DNA from: an uncultured Alphaproteobacteria bacterium
GTDB lineage: Bacteria; Pseudomonadota; Alphaproteobacteria; RF32; CAG-239
Reading direction: 5' to 3'
Assembly (NCBI GenBank): GCA_934229625.1
Contig: CAKQDU010000018.1
Span: 1 to 17,564, forward strand
Length of the DNA: 17,564 nucleotides
This document shows positions 1 to 6,248 of this stretch, piece after piece. The position numbers and the translations under genes were made by a program. The notes beneath the pieces are model-generated. The model was not told the DNA's origin and did no database searches. It worked only from the letters and a program-made list of their open reading frames with translations. Position 1 is the stretch's first letter; every line of letters begins with the position of its first letter.

Positions 1-100
1 CGAACTCTGCAAAAACACGCTGAGCGGCAAAAAATACGCCTTTAATCAGATGTTTAGGATTTGCAGAGAGAGAGAGACCTTTGAATAGCTTATTTTTCAT
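1..100 (-). CDS. Pilin-like leader gene, 5' part only (runs off left edge)
   Basis: The minus strand is open for 33 codons from an ATG at 100 to the window edge, beginning MKNKLFKGLSLSANPK. An AGAGGAAAG ribosome binding site lies just upstream, and a promoter (139-166) precedes it. The first 100 bases are nearly identical to 17044-17147, which leads into the pilin-like gene ending at 16106, so this is probably the leader of another family member lying to the left. Codons 8-12 are built from a CT/GA dinucleotide tract, which is in frame in this copy. The body of the gene is not visible, so the pilin assignment rests on the paralogue. Confidence 0.65.
   Translation of the reverse strand, partial: MKNKLFKGLSLSANPKHLIKGVFFAAQRVFAEF
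65..77. repeat. GA/CT dinucleotide tract, in-frame allele
   Basis: Thirteen bases of alternating A and G (six AG units plus A) lie inside the coding part of the left-edge leader gene. On the minus strand they encode the Leu-Ser-Leu-Ser stretch and read through in frame. The matching tract at 17108-17124 is four bases longer and breaks the frame. Dinucleotide tracts of this kind are known slipped-strand mutation sites in phase-variable genes. Confidence 0.75.
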
Positions 101-138
101 CTTTCTTTCCTCTAAAATTATGTTGTTTACACTCCAAT

Positions 139-166
139 TCTATAACAGCCTTTTTTCATAAGTCAA
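139..166 (-). promoter_or_regulatory. Sigma70-type promoter of the left-edge leader gene
   Basis: On the minus strand there is TTGACT (161-166), a 16-base spacer, then TATAGA (139-144). The right-hand repeat copy keeps both boxes with the same spacing (17186-17213) although the spacer sequence differs, which argues that the boxes are under selection. Confidence 0.6.
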
Positions 167-200
167 CCGGAAAAATCAAAGCGTTATTATGGTCGAAAGT

Positions 201-374
201 GTGTAAAAAAAACGACCGTTTAAAATGGACAGTTTTTAGGCTGTTTTTTATAGTCTAGCAAAGGTTGGTAAAATTTGCAATAACTTTTTATATTTGCGAT
301 GTTTTTTGGCGTTTTTACAACATTTTATTGCCGTCTGTTTCGCTGTGTAAAAATAACGGTCGTTTTTTTTACAC
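201..374. repeat. Perfect 20-bp inverted repeat bracketing the pilin upstream region
   Basis: Positions 201-220 (beginning GTGTAAAAAAAACGACC) are exactly the reverse complement of 355-374. The arms are 134 bases apart, in the gap between the left-edge leader gene and the divergent pilin-like gene. The right arm also forms its own hairpin with 345-353 (GTGTAAAAA with TTTTTACAC at 366-374), just upstream of the ribosome binding site at 380-386. It could be a pair of operator sites, a small terminal-inverted-repeat element, or a 5' UTR structure. No target-site duplication is evident at the flanks. Confidence 0.6.
265..294 (+). promoter_or_regulatory. Possible promoter of the first pilin-like gene
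   Basis: TTGGTA (265-270), an 18-base spacer and TATATT (289-294) form a plausible but weak sigma70 promoter about 100 bases before the ATG at 392. It lies inside the inverted-repeat interval. Confidence 0.3.
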
Positions 375-391
375 AATTGAGGAGGAATAAG

Positions 392-1111
392 ATGTTTAAG
401 AGTATAGAATTTTTCAAAGAACAGAGCAGGGGCAAGGGGTTTGGATTGCTTCGTCGTTACACCCCTCGCAATGACGTTTGCAGCGTTGGACGTTCCATGA
501 TAGAAATGCTTGGCGTATTGGCTATTGTCGGCGTGTTATCAGTTGGCGGTATCGCTGGTTATTCCAAAGCGATGGAAAAGTTTAAGGTCAACAAGGCTAT
601 GCATGAATATTCGTTGATTATTTTTAGCTTGTTAGAACATTTAGATAGTCTGAAAAATTTAAGTACAGATAAAGATTGGAACGCAGTCAGCATTTTGCCT
701 TATATGCAGCAAACCGGATTGGTTACAGATGCTTGGACGCAAATATCAGAAAGGGAGCTTAACGACCCATACGGCAACACAATTGCCTTTTTTTCTCGTC
801 ATCATAATTTAGTAATTGATTTAACGTTGGGCAGCCAGCTGGTGGGCGAAGACGCCACTACTTCTCCAGCTTTTTCTGCTACAATGTGCCGTGAATACTT
901 CATAAACTTAGTTATTCCGCTGCAAAGTTCTTTAATTCATGCCCGGCTGTATAAACTCACCGGCACAACTTCCAGTTCTGCATTTTTCTATGGTAATTCA
1001 ACTTGCGGGAGCGATAAAAAATGCCTGCATTCTATGAATATTGGTGATGTAAACGATATTTGTAATAGCTGTTCAAAAGATAGTGCGTGTGTTATTAACT
1101 TGGAATTTTAA
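392..1111 (+). CDS. Type IV pilin-like protein with 33-residue leader
   Basis: This encodes 239 residues. The ATG at 392 was chosen because a strong GAGGAGG ribosome binding site precedes it; the frame is open further upstream to a weaker start at 299. After a 33-residue leader comes G|RSMIEMLGVLAI with Glu at +5 of the expected cleavage site, followed by a hydrophobic helix ending GYSKAMEKFK. This is the layout of type IV pilins and pseudopilins, which are inserted in the inner membrane, cleaved and methylated by a prepilin peptidase, then assembled. The leader contains a dispersed repeat (residues about 17-29, FGLLRRYTPRND). The C-terminal part carries six cysteines (AxMC, CG, KC, ICxxC, AC) conserved in position in the other two family members here. 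No pilus assembly genes are in the window, so the precise role is unknown. The closest relative in the window is the gene ending at 16106. Confidence 0.8.
   Translation: MFKSIEFFKEQSRGKGFGLLRRYTPRNDVCSVGRSMIEMLGVLAIVGVLSVGGIAGYSKAMEKFKVNKAMHEYSLIIFSLLEHLDSLKNLSTDKDWNAVSILPYMQQTGLVTDAWTQISERELNDPYGNTIAFFSRHHNLVIDLTLGSQLVGEDATTSPAFSATMCREYFINLVIPLQSSLIHARLYKLTGTTSSSAFFYGNSTCGSDKKCLHSMNIGDVNDICNSCSKDSACVINLEF
440..476 (+). repeat. Dispersed palindromic repeat inside the pilin leader, copy 1
   Basis: This 37-base element is identical to 16939-16975 (reverse complement) at 36 of 37 positions. Its ends are inverted (ATTGC near the start, GCAAT near the end), so it can form a hairpin. It resembles the widespread intergenic repeat containing ATTGCGAGG...GAAGCAAT seen in many bacterial genomes. 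Here it lies inside a coding region and is translated as FGLLRRYTPRND. Confidence 0.8.
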
Positions 1112-1123
1112 CAGACTAAAATT

Positions 1124-1158
1124 TATGCGCTTGCATAAGTTATTTATACAAGCGCATA
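1124..1158. terminator. Hairpin between convergent genes
   Basis: A perfect 10-bp stem (TATGCGCTTG with CAAGCGCATA) with a 15-base loop lies between the ends of the pilin-like gene and the convergent CNNM-family gene. The flanks are only moderately A/T rich (AAAATT before, TAGTTT after), so it is a likely bidirectional terminator rather than a classic one. Confidence 0.5.
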
Positions 1159-1178
1159 GTTTGGGACACCGGATATGG

Positions 1179-2495
1179 TTAACGTGATTTTTTTTGGATT
1201 TTTACGCGGGTAATCCGCATATTATCTACAGCCAATACTTCATAATTACAAAATTCATCTTCGGCGATGTCTCCAACTTTGGGCTCTCGTCCGATAAGTG
1301 CAAAAACATAGCCTCCTATGGTGCTTTCTTCTGGCTCATATTGAGGTAAGCCCATACAGTCAAAAGCATCTTCCACCAAATAAAGACCGTCAAATTCGCA
1401 AGATTGTTCATCAATCTTTTTTATCGGTTCAATAGTTGCGTCATCGTGTTCATCGCGGATATCTCCGACAAGTTCTTCCAAAATATCTTCCATAGAAATC
1501 ATGCCGGCTGTTCCTCCATATTCATCGACAACAATTGCCAAGTGAATATGTTTGTGCATCATTTGGTGCAGAATATCAGAAATAGAATGATTTTCCGGCA
1601 CAAACAGAATCTTTCTAGTAATATGATTTAGAAAATCTTTAGCATCTTTATCTTCTGGATGTTCCAAAATATCGCGGATATGCACCATACCGATAATATG
1701 GTCTTTGTCTTTGTCGCATAGCGGAAAACGAGTGTGATTATGCTGACGCACAAAATCCATAACTTCGTTGTAGCTGGAATTTTTATATATACATTTCATA
1801 TCTTGGCGAGGTATCATGATTTCATGCGCACATGTTTCGGAAAAACAAATTGCGTTTTGGATGATTTCGCCCTCGGTATCGTCAATAATTCCGTCTTTTT
1901 GCGATGCGTCTATAATCAGCTTAATTTCTTCTTCGGAGTGAGCGTCACCGTTTTCATTGCTGGACTGAATGCCCATAATTTTCAAAATACCGATTGTAAC
2001 ATGGTCAAAAACCCAAATAAACGGCGAAAAAATATGATTAAAAGTATAGAGAGCAGGGGCAATAGCCAAAGCATAGCGCTCGGTATCTTGAATAGCCAAC
2101 GACTTTGGCACCAGCTCGCCTAAAACAACGTGAAACAGAGTGATAAGGCTGAACGCCACGCCAAAGCTAAGAGAGTGCAACAGCACAGGGTTATCACTTA
2201 AAAATGTACCGAAAATAACTTCCAGCAGCTTAGAAACAGCAGGCTCGCCAATCCAGCCAAGTCCCAGCGATGCTAACGTAATACCAAGCTGAATGGCGCT
2301 TAGATATGTATTGAGATGCTCGTTTATCTTGAGAGCAATTTTTGCGCGTTTGCTGCCATTATGAGCCAATTCTTCCAATTTTGTGCGGCGTATTTTTACT
2401 ATAGAAAACTCTGAAACTACAAAGAACGCATTGAAAAAAACTAAAAGAAAAACTAAACAAAGATTAAATACGTACACAAATATGGGACTACTCAT
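1179..2495 (-). CDS. CNNM/CBS/CorC-HlyC family membrane protein (HlyC/CorC transporter type)
   Basis: The protein has 438 residues, normal length for the family. The N-terminal DUF21/CNNM domain (about 1-190) has several hydrophobic segments, starting with YVFNLCLVFLLVFFNAFF and the family-typical VSEFSIVKIRRTKLEEL. A pair of CBS domains follows (about 215-335), with HTRFPLCDKD...IGMVHIRDIL and HLAIVVDEYGGTAGMISMEDILEELVGDI. A C-terminal CorC/HlyC domain (about 350-430) completes it. Family members are linked to magnesium or cobalt efflux or tolerance. Some were historically called haemolysins (TlyC), but haemolysis should not be assumed. The ATG at 2495 has only a distant purine-rich stretch upstream, so the start is less certain than the rest. 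It is convergent with the first pilin-like gene. Confidence 0.9.
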   Translation of the reverse strand: MSSPIFVYVFNLCLVFLLVFFNAFFVVSEFSIVKIRRTKLEELAHNGSKRAKIALKINEHLNTYLSAIQLGITLASLGLGWIGEPAVSKLLEVIFGTFLSDNPVLLHSLSFGVAFSLITLFHVVLGELVPKSLAIQDTERYALAIAPALYTFNHIFSPFIWVFDHVTIGILKIMGIQSSNENGDAHSEEEIKLIIDASQKDGIIDDTEGEIIQNAICFSETCAHEIMIPRQDMKCIYKNSSYNEVMDFVRQHNHTRFPLCDKDKDHIIGMVHIRDILEHPEDKDAKDFLNHITRKILFVPENHSISDILHQMMHKHIHLAIVVDEYGGTAGMISMEDILEELVGDIRDEHDDATIEPIKKIDEQSCEFDGLYLVEDAFDCMGLPQYEPEESTIGGYVFALIGREPKVGDIAEDEFCNYEVLAVDNMRITRVKIQKKSR

Positions 2496-2590
2496 AATTT
2501 ATTTTTTAACTACCTCAAACTTATTAAAGATGTTTTTTACATTAACGATAAAACAAACTGTTGTCAATAAGGATGTTATAAATTTTATAA

Positions 2591-2977
2591 TCTTGTAAAA
2601 TAAAAACAGAAAACGAACTATATAATGTTGACCCAGATTTGATTAAAGCTATTATGTATAATGAAGGCGCTACCGGACATAAAGTAGGATTCAATTATTT
2701 AGGGGATGTTTTTGAATTGTCAGGCAGTCAAATGCCGATGAATATTCAAGGCAATACTTGGGGAAATTTTGACGGACAACATTATGACACTTACAATCCA
2801 GAACAAAATATAGAATTGGGTGTGCAAGTAATAAAAAGATTGCAAAATTCTATTAATAATCCTACAATAGAAAAAATTGCAACGCTTTATAATCAAACAG
2901 GAGCGATGGAAGTCAATGACTATGGAGCCAGAACCAGAACAATTTATGATAAAAAACCGTGGTTAAAGAAAAGATAA
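2591..2977 (+). pseudogene. Muramidase/transglycosylase-like C-terminal domain lacking its N-terminus
   Basis: The frame is open from just after a stop at 2588-2590 to TAA at 2975-2977 and reads ...NVDPDLIKAIMYNEGATGH... and ...MPMNIQ...W..., ending DYGARTRTIYDKKPW. I recognise this as the lysozyme-like domain found at the C-terminal end of some large Rhs-like or secreted effectors; the Glu of MYNEG is the probable catalytic residue. The conserved domain begins before any usable start: the first TTG is at 2639 inside the motif, the first ATG at 2654. The copy is therefore most simply a 3' remnant of a longer toxin gene, though use of a non-standard start cannot be excluded. It lies 5 bases before a membrane-protein gene that may be its immunity partner. 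The family call comes from memory of the motif, not a search. Confidence 0.55.
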
Positions 2978-2982
2978 CAGAA

Positions 2983-3564
2983 ATGAACAAAATAGTAGCA
3001 AAAAATAGAATATATACGGCATTAAAATATACCGGAGGCTTTCTTGTCTGCAATATTTTATTATGGGTTGTGATATGGCTTATTGCAGAATTAGACCAAG
3101 ACAAACTAGAGCTGATTGACTGCTTTGCGTTTGAATACGGGTATATTACAAAAATACTTGATTATCAAAGTTATTTGCAAGGAGCTTGCACCTACCCGCA
3201 AATATGCACGTGTGCCGTAAATGCCAATTGGATATTGTTTTTCTATATTTTGTCGCTGCCGATTTTTGTTTTTTATGAAGTTTTTCGACGCAAAATCATT
3301 CCGGCACAATACGCCTATTTGTTTGTTTTTGGAGAAATTGCTTTTGGACTGGTTATATGTTTCTTTTGCCAAGACAGTGCACCTTTTTTATGGTTTCCGA
3401 TTGGGAACACTTACAAAATCATTGCACCGATGGCGATTATTATGCTCACATTACACAGCTTGCCACCGAAAGTGCTTAAAGTGTTCTCTATAATCAACGG
3501 CACGATTTACGGGTTGTATTATGGGTTCTGCATAGCAATAACTATCCCTAACTTTTTCCACTAA
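2983..3564 (+). CDS. Small multi-spanning membrane protein, possible immunity protein
   Basis: The protein has 193 residues from the ATG at 2983. The frame extends upstream to a GTG at 2959 that overlaps the preceding frame. About five hydrophobic segments are visible: FLVCNILLWVVIWLIAEL, WILFFYILSLPIFVFY, YLFVFGEIAFGLVICFF, a stretch around IIAPMAIIMLTL, and one around IINGTIYGLYYGFCIAI. The loop between the first two contains several cysteines (CF, CTYPQICTC), perhaps disulfide-bonded on the periplasmic side. I do not recognise the family. It follows the muramidase-like remnant by 5 bases, is probably translationally coupled to it, and is followed by a strong terminator. That is the arrangement of a toxin gene with its immunity gene, and membrane immunity proteins against cell-wall-acting toxins are known. 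The functional idea is inference from position. Confidence 0.6.
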   Translation: MNKIVAKNRIYTALKYTGGFLVCNILLWVVIWLIAELDQDKLELIDCFAFEYGYITKILDYQSYLQGACTYPQICTCAVNANWILFFYILSLPIFVFYEVFRRKIIPAQYAYLFVFGEIAFGLVICFFCQDSAPFLWFPIGNTYKIIAPMAIIMLTLHSLPPKVLKVFSIINGTIYGLYYGFCIAITIPNFFH

Positions 3565-3565
3565 A

Positions 3566-3594
3566 AAAGGGGGCTTACGGCCTCCTTTACTTTT
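3566..3594 (+). terminator. Rho-independent terminator after the membrane-protein gene
   Basis: A 9-bp stem with one G-U pair (AAAGGGGGC with GCCTCCTTT), a 5-base loop and a following ACTTTT lie two bases after the stop codon at 3564. Confidence 0.85.
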
Positions 3595-3655
3595 GCCCTA
3601 AATAAGATTTTTAATTTTATAGCAAGTTAATTTTAATATTTTTCTTATTTTAAAC

Positions 3656-3684
3656 TTGACAACGATTTTGTTTTATGTTAATGA
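3656..3684 (+). promoter_or_regulatory. Possible promoter of the toxin-like gene
   Basis: A consensus TTGACA box (3656-3661) is followed after 17 bases by TAATGA (3679-3684), a weak -10. The remaining leader to the ATG at 3851 is about 160 bases and contains small alternative hairpins (AAAGAT/ATCTTT near 3720-3735; TATATTTC near 3703 with GAAATATA near 3770), which I cannot assign to a known element. Confidence 0.35.
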
Positions 3685-3850
3685 ATATGCTGCTAATATA
3701 GTATATTTCAAAGAAATTGCAAAGATTTCTATCTTTCTGCGATTTGATTGCGTATTTGCGTGCAATAAGAAATATATTATTTAGTGTAAGTTTAATAACA
3801 AAATTAGAAGAAAAAATGGTTATAGAAAATTTAAATCAAAGGAAGCAAAT

Positions 3851-5092
3851 ATGGATATTGGGGATAAAATAAAAAAGTTGTCGGGCTATCAATCCGGCGA
3901 CGGCGGAATAGATAGTTACGGCGTTGACCACAGCGGTTTTTCTGTGCGTGATGAGCTGGAATATCAAAGCGCAAGGCTTGCCAGAGAAAATCAACTTGCG
4001 GAAAATTTCAGTAAGCAAGGAATAGCCGAAGAAAACTACCCTCAGTTCGGCACTAACTTTTGGGGCGGAATTCCAGAAAATAACTACGGTTTTGGCACTT
4101 CAAATATTAAGCAAAATATTGAGAATGTAACAAGTCGGTTGAATACCGGCAACTTCGGCGCTACCAATAACGGGCAAGGATTGGTAAATCATGATTACAT
4201 GCGTAATACCGAAAGTTTGTTCGGTCAACCTAGTAGTTATTTTCAGGATAATAACTCTGTTTATAGAAATAATAATATCAAAAGTTTTGGAAATAATAAC
4301 ATAAGCGATTGGGGTAGCGGCACTAGTGGTTTTGGTAACACAACCAAAGCAAATATTTCATCTGATGTGCAAAATACTGGCGGATATAATTCCGTAGAAG
4401 CGCAAATGTGGAGAAACATTGAAAATGGTATGTTAATGGATGGTATGGATGTGCTATATGGAATGAACCGAACGCTTAATGGTATGACGTTTGGTGGTGT
4501 GAATTGGCTCGGCAACAAGCTTGGGTATGACACGCAGATGAACGCTTATTTGCAACTGAAAACACCGCAGGAACGTGAATTGGCGCAGACAGTGGGACAA
4601 TTGGTTGGATATGGAGGAAGTGCAATTGCCGGCGGTACATTGGCAAAAACCGGATTAAACCAAGCAAATATGATGTATAATGGCTACAAAATTGGTAAAA
4701 AGTATGACCAATTGGTTGATAATCCGTATCAAGGCAACGGAACAGATGTTATTGTCACAATGAAAAATCACAAAGGTGAGCCTGTTGTTCTGCAACGTGG
4801 TGAAGCTATAAGAGGGCCAAATGGTGAAGTATTAACTAGCGGTAAAAATTTGCAAAGAGCTACGGGTACTGAAAGAAATTACGGATTGGATAAAATAATT
4901 TATAAACACGAAATGCCACGAAACGAAGTTACGCAAATTCCAAGATATATTAAACAAAATCAACCTGTGGAAATTAGTCAACGAGGACAAAATATTTATG
5001 TAATTCAAAAACCTAACGGAGAAATAAAAATTGTTACAACACCACGCGGAAATTATAGTACAATATCGTCAATGTATATAAAAGATAGGTGA
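3851..5092 (+). CDS. Asn/Gly-rich polymorphic-toxin-like protein with BECR-type C-terminal domain
   Basis: The protein has 413 residues, with an AAAGGAAG ribosome binding site before the ATG. There is no signal peptide. Residues 1-190 are low-complexity and rich in Asn, Gly, Ser and Phe (PENNYGFG, NNNISDWGSG). Residues about 196-270 are Gly-rich and partly hydrophobic (MDGMDVLYGMNRTLNGMTFGG and a GYGGSAIAGG stretch), like the pre-toxin region of secreted effectors. The last ~70 residues (from 345, GLDKIIYKHEMPRNEVTQIP...) have the pattern I associate with small nucleases of the Barnase-EndoU-ColicinE5/D-RelE fold: a KIIxKH start, a helix leading to IP, then short beta strands (NIYVIQKPNGEIKIVTTPRG) and a final strand with Ser-Thr-Ser. 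The nuclease call is inference by pattern. It is followed by a strong terminator, no immunity gene directly follows, and a fragment of this gene's 5' part is duplicated at 5381-5494. Confidence 0.65.
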   Translation: MDIGDKIKKLSGYQSGDGGIDSYGVDHSGFSVRDELEYQSARLARENQLAENFSKQGIAEENYPQFGTNFWGGIPENNYGFGTSNIKQNIENVTSRLNTGNFGATNNGQGLVNHDYMRNTESLFGQPSSYFQDNNSVYRNNNIKSFGNNNISDWGSGTSGFGNTTKANISSDVQNTGGYNSVEAQMWRNIENGMLMDGMDVLYGMNRTLNGMTFGGVNWLGNKLGYDTQMNAYLQLKTPQERELAQTVGQLVGYGGSAIAGGTLAKTGLNQANMMYNGYKIGKKYDQLVDNPYQGNGTDVIVTMKNHKGEPVVLQRGEAIRGPNGEVLTSGKNLQRATGTERNYGLDKIIYKHEMPRNEVTQIPRYIKQNQPVEISQRGQNIYVIQKPNGEIKIVTTPRGNYSTISSMYIKDR

Positions 5093-5097
5093 TAAAA

Positions 5098-5127
5098 AAG
5101 CCCTCTATTATAGAGGGCTTCTCTCTT
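5098..5127 (+). terminator. Rho-independent terminator after the toxin-like gene
   Basis: A perfect 10-bp stem (AAGCCCTCTA with TAGAGGGCTT) with a 3-base loop starts six bases after the stop, with a run of A before it and CTCTCTT after it. It can work in both directions. Confidence 0.85.
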
Positions 5128-5142
5128 AATCCTATTCCCCGC

Positions 5143-5278
5143 TTCCCCGCCAGGGAAAGATACACAATGAACGATTTCGGTTTCATTTTCATTGGTAAGA
5201 GTTTCTCTTTATCCTTATGAAAGGTTGGTAACCTGACACAAGATACACAATAGGCAATTTCGGTTTTCATTCCTATTG
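5143..5278. repeat. Two tandem structured units with covarying stems
   Basis: Unit 1: a small hairpin (5143-5147 with 5153-5157), then AGATACA (5158-5164), then CAATGAA/TTCATTG (5165-5171 with 5188-5194). Unit 2: a small hairpin (AGGTT/AACCT, 5222-5226 with 5230-5234), then AGATACA (5241-5247), then CAATAGG/CCTATTG (5248-5254 with 5272-5278). The main stem differs at three positions between the units and every change is matched by a compensating change in the other arm. The loops are conserved (ATTTCGGTTT followed by CATT). The pattern supports a selected secondary structure, in RNA or single-stranded DNA, on either strand. Confidence 0.65.
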
Positions 5279-5380
5279 AAGGAGAATACCTTAAGGTACT
5301 TTAAATATAGCATATTTTGCATAACTGTCAATATGTTAGTTGAAAAATATCACAAATATATGCTTTAGGTTATATTTAAG

Positions 5381-5494
5381 GGCGAAAATTACCCACAGTT
5401 CGGTGCTGACTTTTGGGGCGGAACTCCAGAAAATAACTACGGATTTGGAACTTTTAATATTAAACAATATATTGAAAGAAAGGAGTTTTTTTAA
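5381..5494 (+). pseudogene. Duplicated fragment of the toxin-like gene
   Basis: The translation reads GENYPQFGADFWGG...PENNYGFG...NIKQYIERKEFF and matches residues about 61-92 of the 413-residue toxin-like protein, with high DNA similarity to about 4031-4125. An in-frame TAG at 5366-5368 lies upstream with no start codon, and the frame ends at TAA 5492-5494. It is a gene scrap left by partial duplication or recombination, or a silent cassette. Confidence 0.7.
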
Positions 5495-5506
5495 AACTCT
5501 TTTCTT
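5476..5506. terminator. Bidirectional terminator
   Basis: A 14-bp stem with one G-U pair (AAGAAAGGAGTTTT with AAAACTCTTTTCTT) and a 3-base loop lies between the gene fragment and the convergent secreted-protein gene, overlapping the latter's stop codon by two bases. T-rich tracts lie on both sides. Confidence 0.65.
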
Positions 5507-5996
5507 AATTCTTTTGATAGTTTGAAATAAAACTATATTCTATTAAATTTTGTTCTATTGATTGTAACATTTCATTTATATATTGTTCAATGAACTTTTC
5601 CGTATTAGCATAATTTTCTTGATTACATATAGTTCCAGCAGGAAGTTTATATTTATTTAAGCAATATATGATACCATATGCATCTGAGGTTGATATAACG
5701 TAATTATGATAATTATTTAAATTATTATCCATGTTGCCGCTGTAAAAATGCTTAATGATATTCTCTGCTAATTTATTCATACATTCAACTTTTTTAGGAC
5801 TTTGATTACAAGACAGCAATTTATTCTTATTCTCCAAAAATAGAGTATAATCATCTATTATTTCTTTGATTTTTTCTTTACTGCTCCAGTCGCTGCTTTT
5901 ATAAACAGAGTCTATATCAATACCATGATATATTTTTGCATTTGCACTTGCACTCAATATTAAATAAAATCCTAAAATTAAAAGCAACTTTTTCAT
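5505..5996 (-). CDS. Small secreted or periplasmic protein of unknown function
   Basis: The protein has 163 residues. A clear signal peptide (MKKLLLILGFYLILSASANA, predicted cut after residue 20) leads to a mature part of about 143 residues, rich in Asn, Lys, Tyr and Ile. It has four cysteines (SCNQS, VECMN, IYCLN, TICNQ), which could form two disulfide bonds in the periplasm. An AGAGG ribosome binding site lies about 10 bases before the ATG, and a promoter candidate is at 6020-6050. I do not recognise the family. Its strong A/T bias and place beside toxin-like genes suggest accessory DNA. A periplasmic immunity or inhibitor role is possible but not shown. Confidence 0.7.
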   Translation of the reverse strand: MKKLLLILGFYLILSASANAKIYHGIDIDSVYKSSDWSSKEKIKEIIDDYTLFLENKNKLLSCNQSPKKVECMNKLAENIIKHFYSGNMDNNLNNYHNYVISTSDAYGIIYCLNKYKLPAGTICNQENYANTEKFIEQYINEMLQSIEQNLIEYSFISNYQKN

Positions 5997-6019
5997 ATAA
6001 ATATACCTCTAAAATTGTA

Positions 6020-6050
6020 ATTATAATAAAATATATATCAGAAAAGTCAA
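6020..6050 (-). promoter_or_regulatory. Possible promoter of the secreted-protein gene
   Basis: On the minus strand, TTGACT (6045-6050) is followed after 19 bases by a consensus TATAAT (6020-6025), about 25 bases upstream of the start codon. The spacing is longer than ideal. Confidence 0.4.
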
Positions 6051-6248
6051 CAAAGAATTACAGGGACTGAGCGTGTGTAAACTAAAAACAGAAAATGAAC
6101 GATTGAGAATAAAAAAAGAATCGTGTATTTCATATGTGAATTATTGTCTGAAAATTAAGAAATAATCATCAATCGCGAATATATAAAATAGCATGGCAAT
6201 TTGCCTTTTAAGGTTGCGTTTCTATTTTGGAATGACGTAAGTATTGTT

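Larger units (their letters stand above)
1..173 (-). repeat. Long direct repeat, copy 1 (promoter, 5' UTR and leader)
   Basis: This block matches 17044-17221 almost base for base up to about position 148 and then more loosely. Visible differences in the well-matched part are two substitutions (positions 3 and 30) and the 4 bp tract length change. Both copies carry the same promoter boxes, ribosome binding site and start codon on the minus strand. It may mark recent duplication or gene conversion between two members of the pilin-like family. Confidence 0.85.

Noticed and set aside
2496..2590. TTGTCA and TATAAT boxes before the muramidase-like frame.
   Set aside because: Spacing is 19 bases and the following frame has no proper start, so a working promoter is not supported strongly enough to list.
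5034..5270. Minus-strand open frame of 78 codons across the twin hairpins.
   Set aside because: It runs through the terminator into the end of the toxin-like gene, and the apparent repeated peptide comes from the repeated hairpins. Structure, not coding, explains the similarity.
6013..6165. Open plus-strand frame reading KLKTENERLRIKKES, like a short coiled coil.
   Set aside because: No start codon with a ribosome binding site; the region overlaps the promoter of the minus-strand secreted-protein gene. At most a gene remnant. No other feature is evident in 6051-6248.
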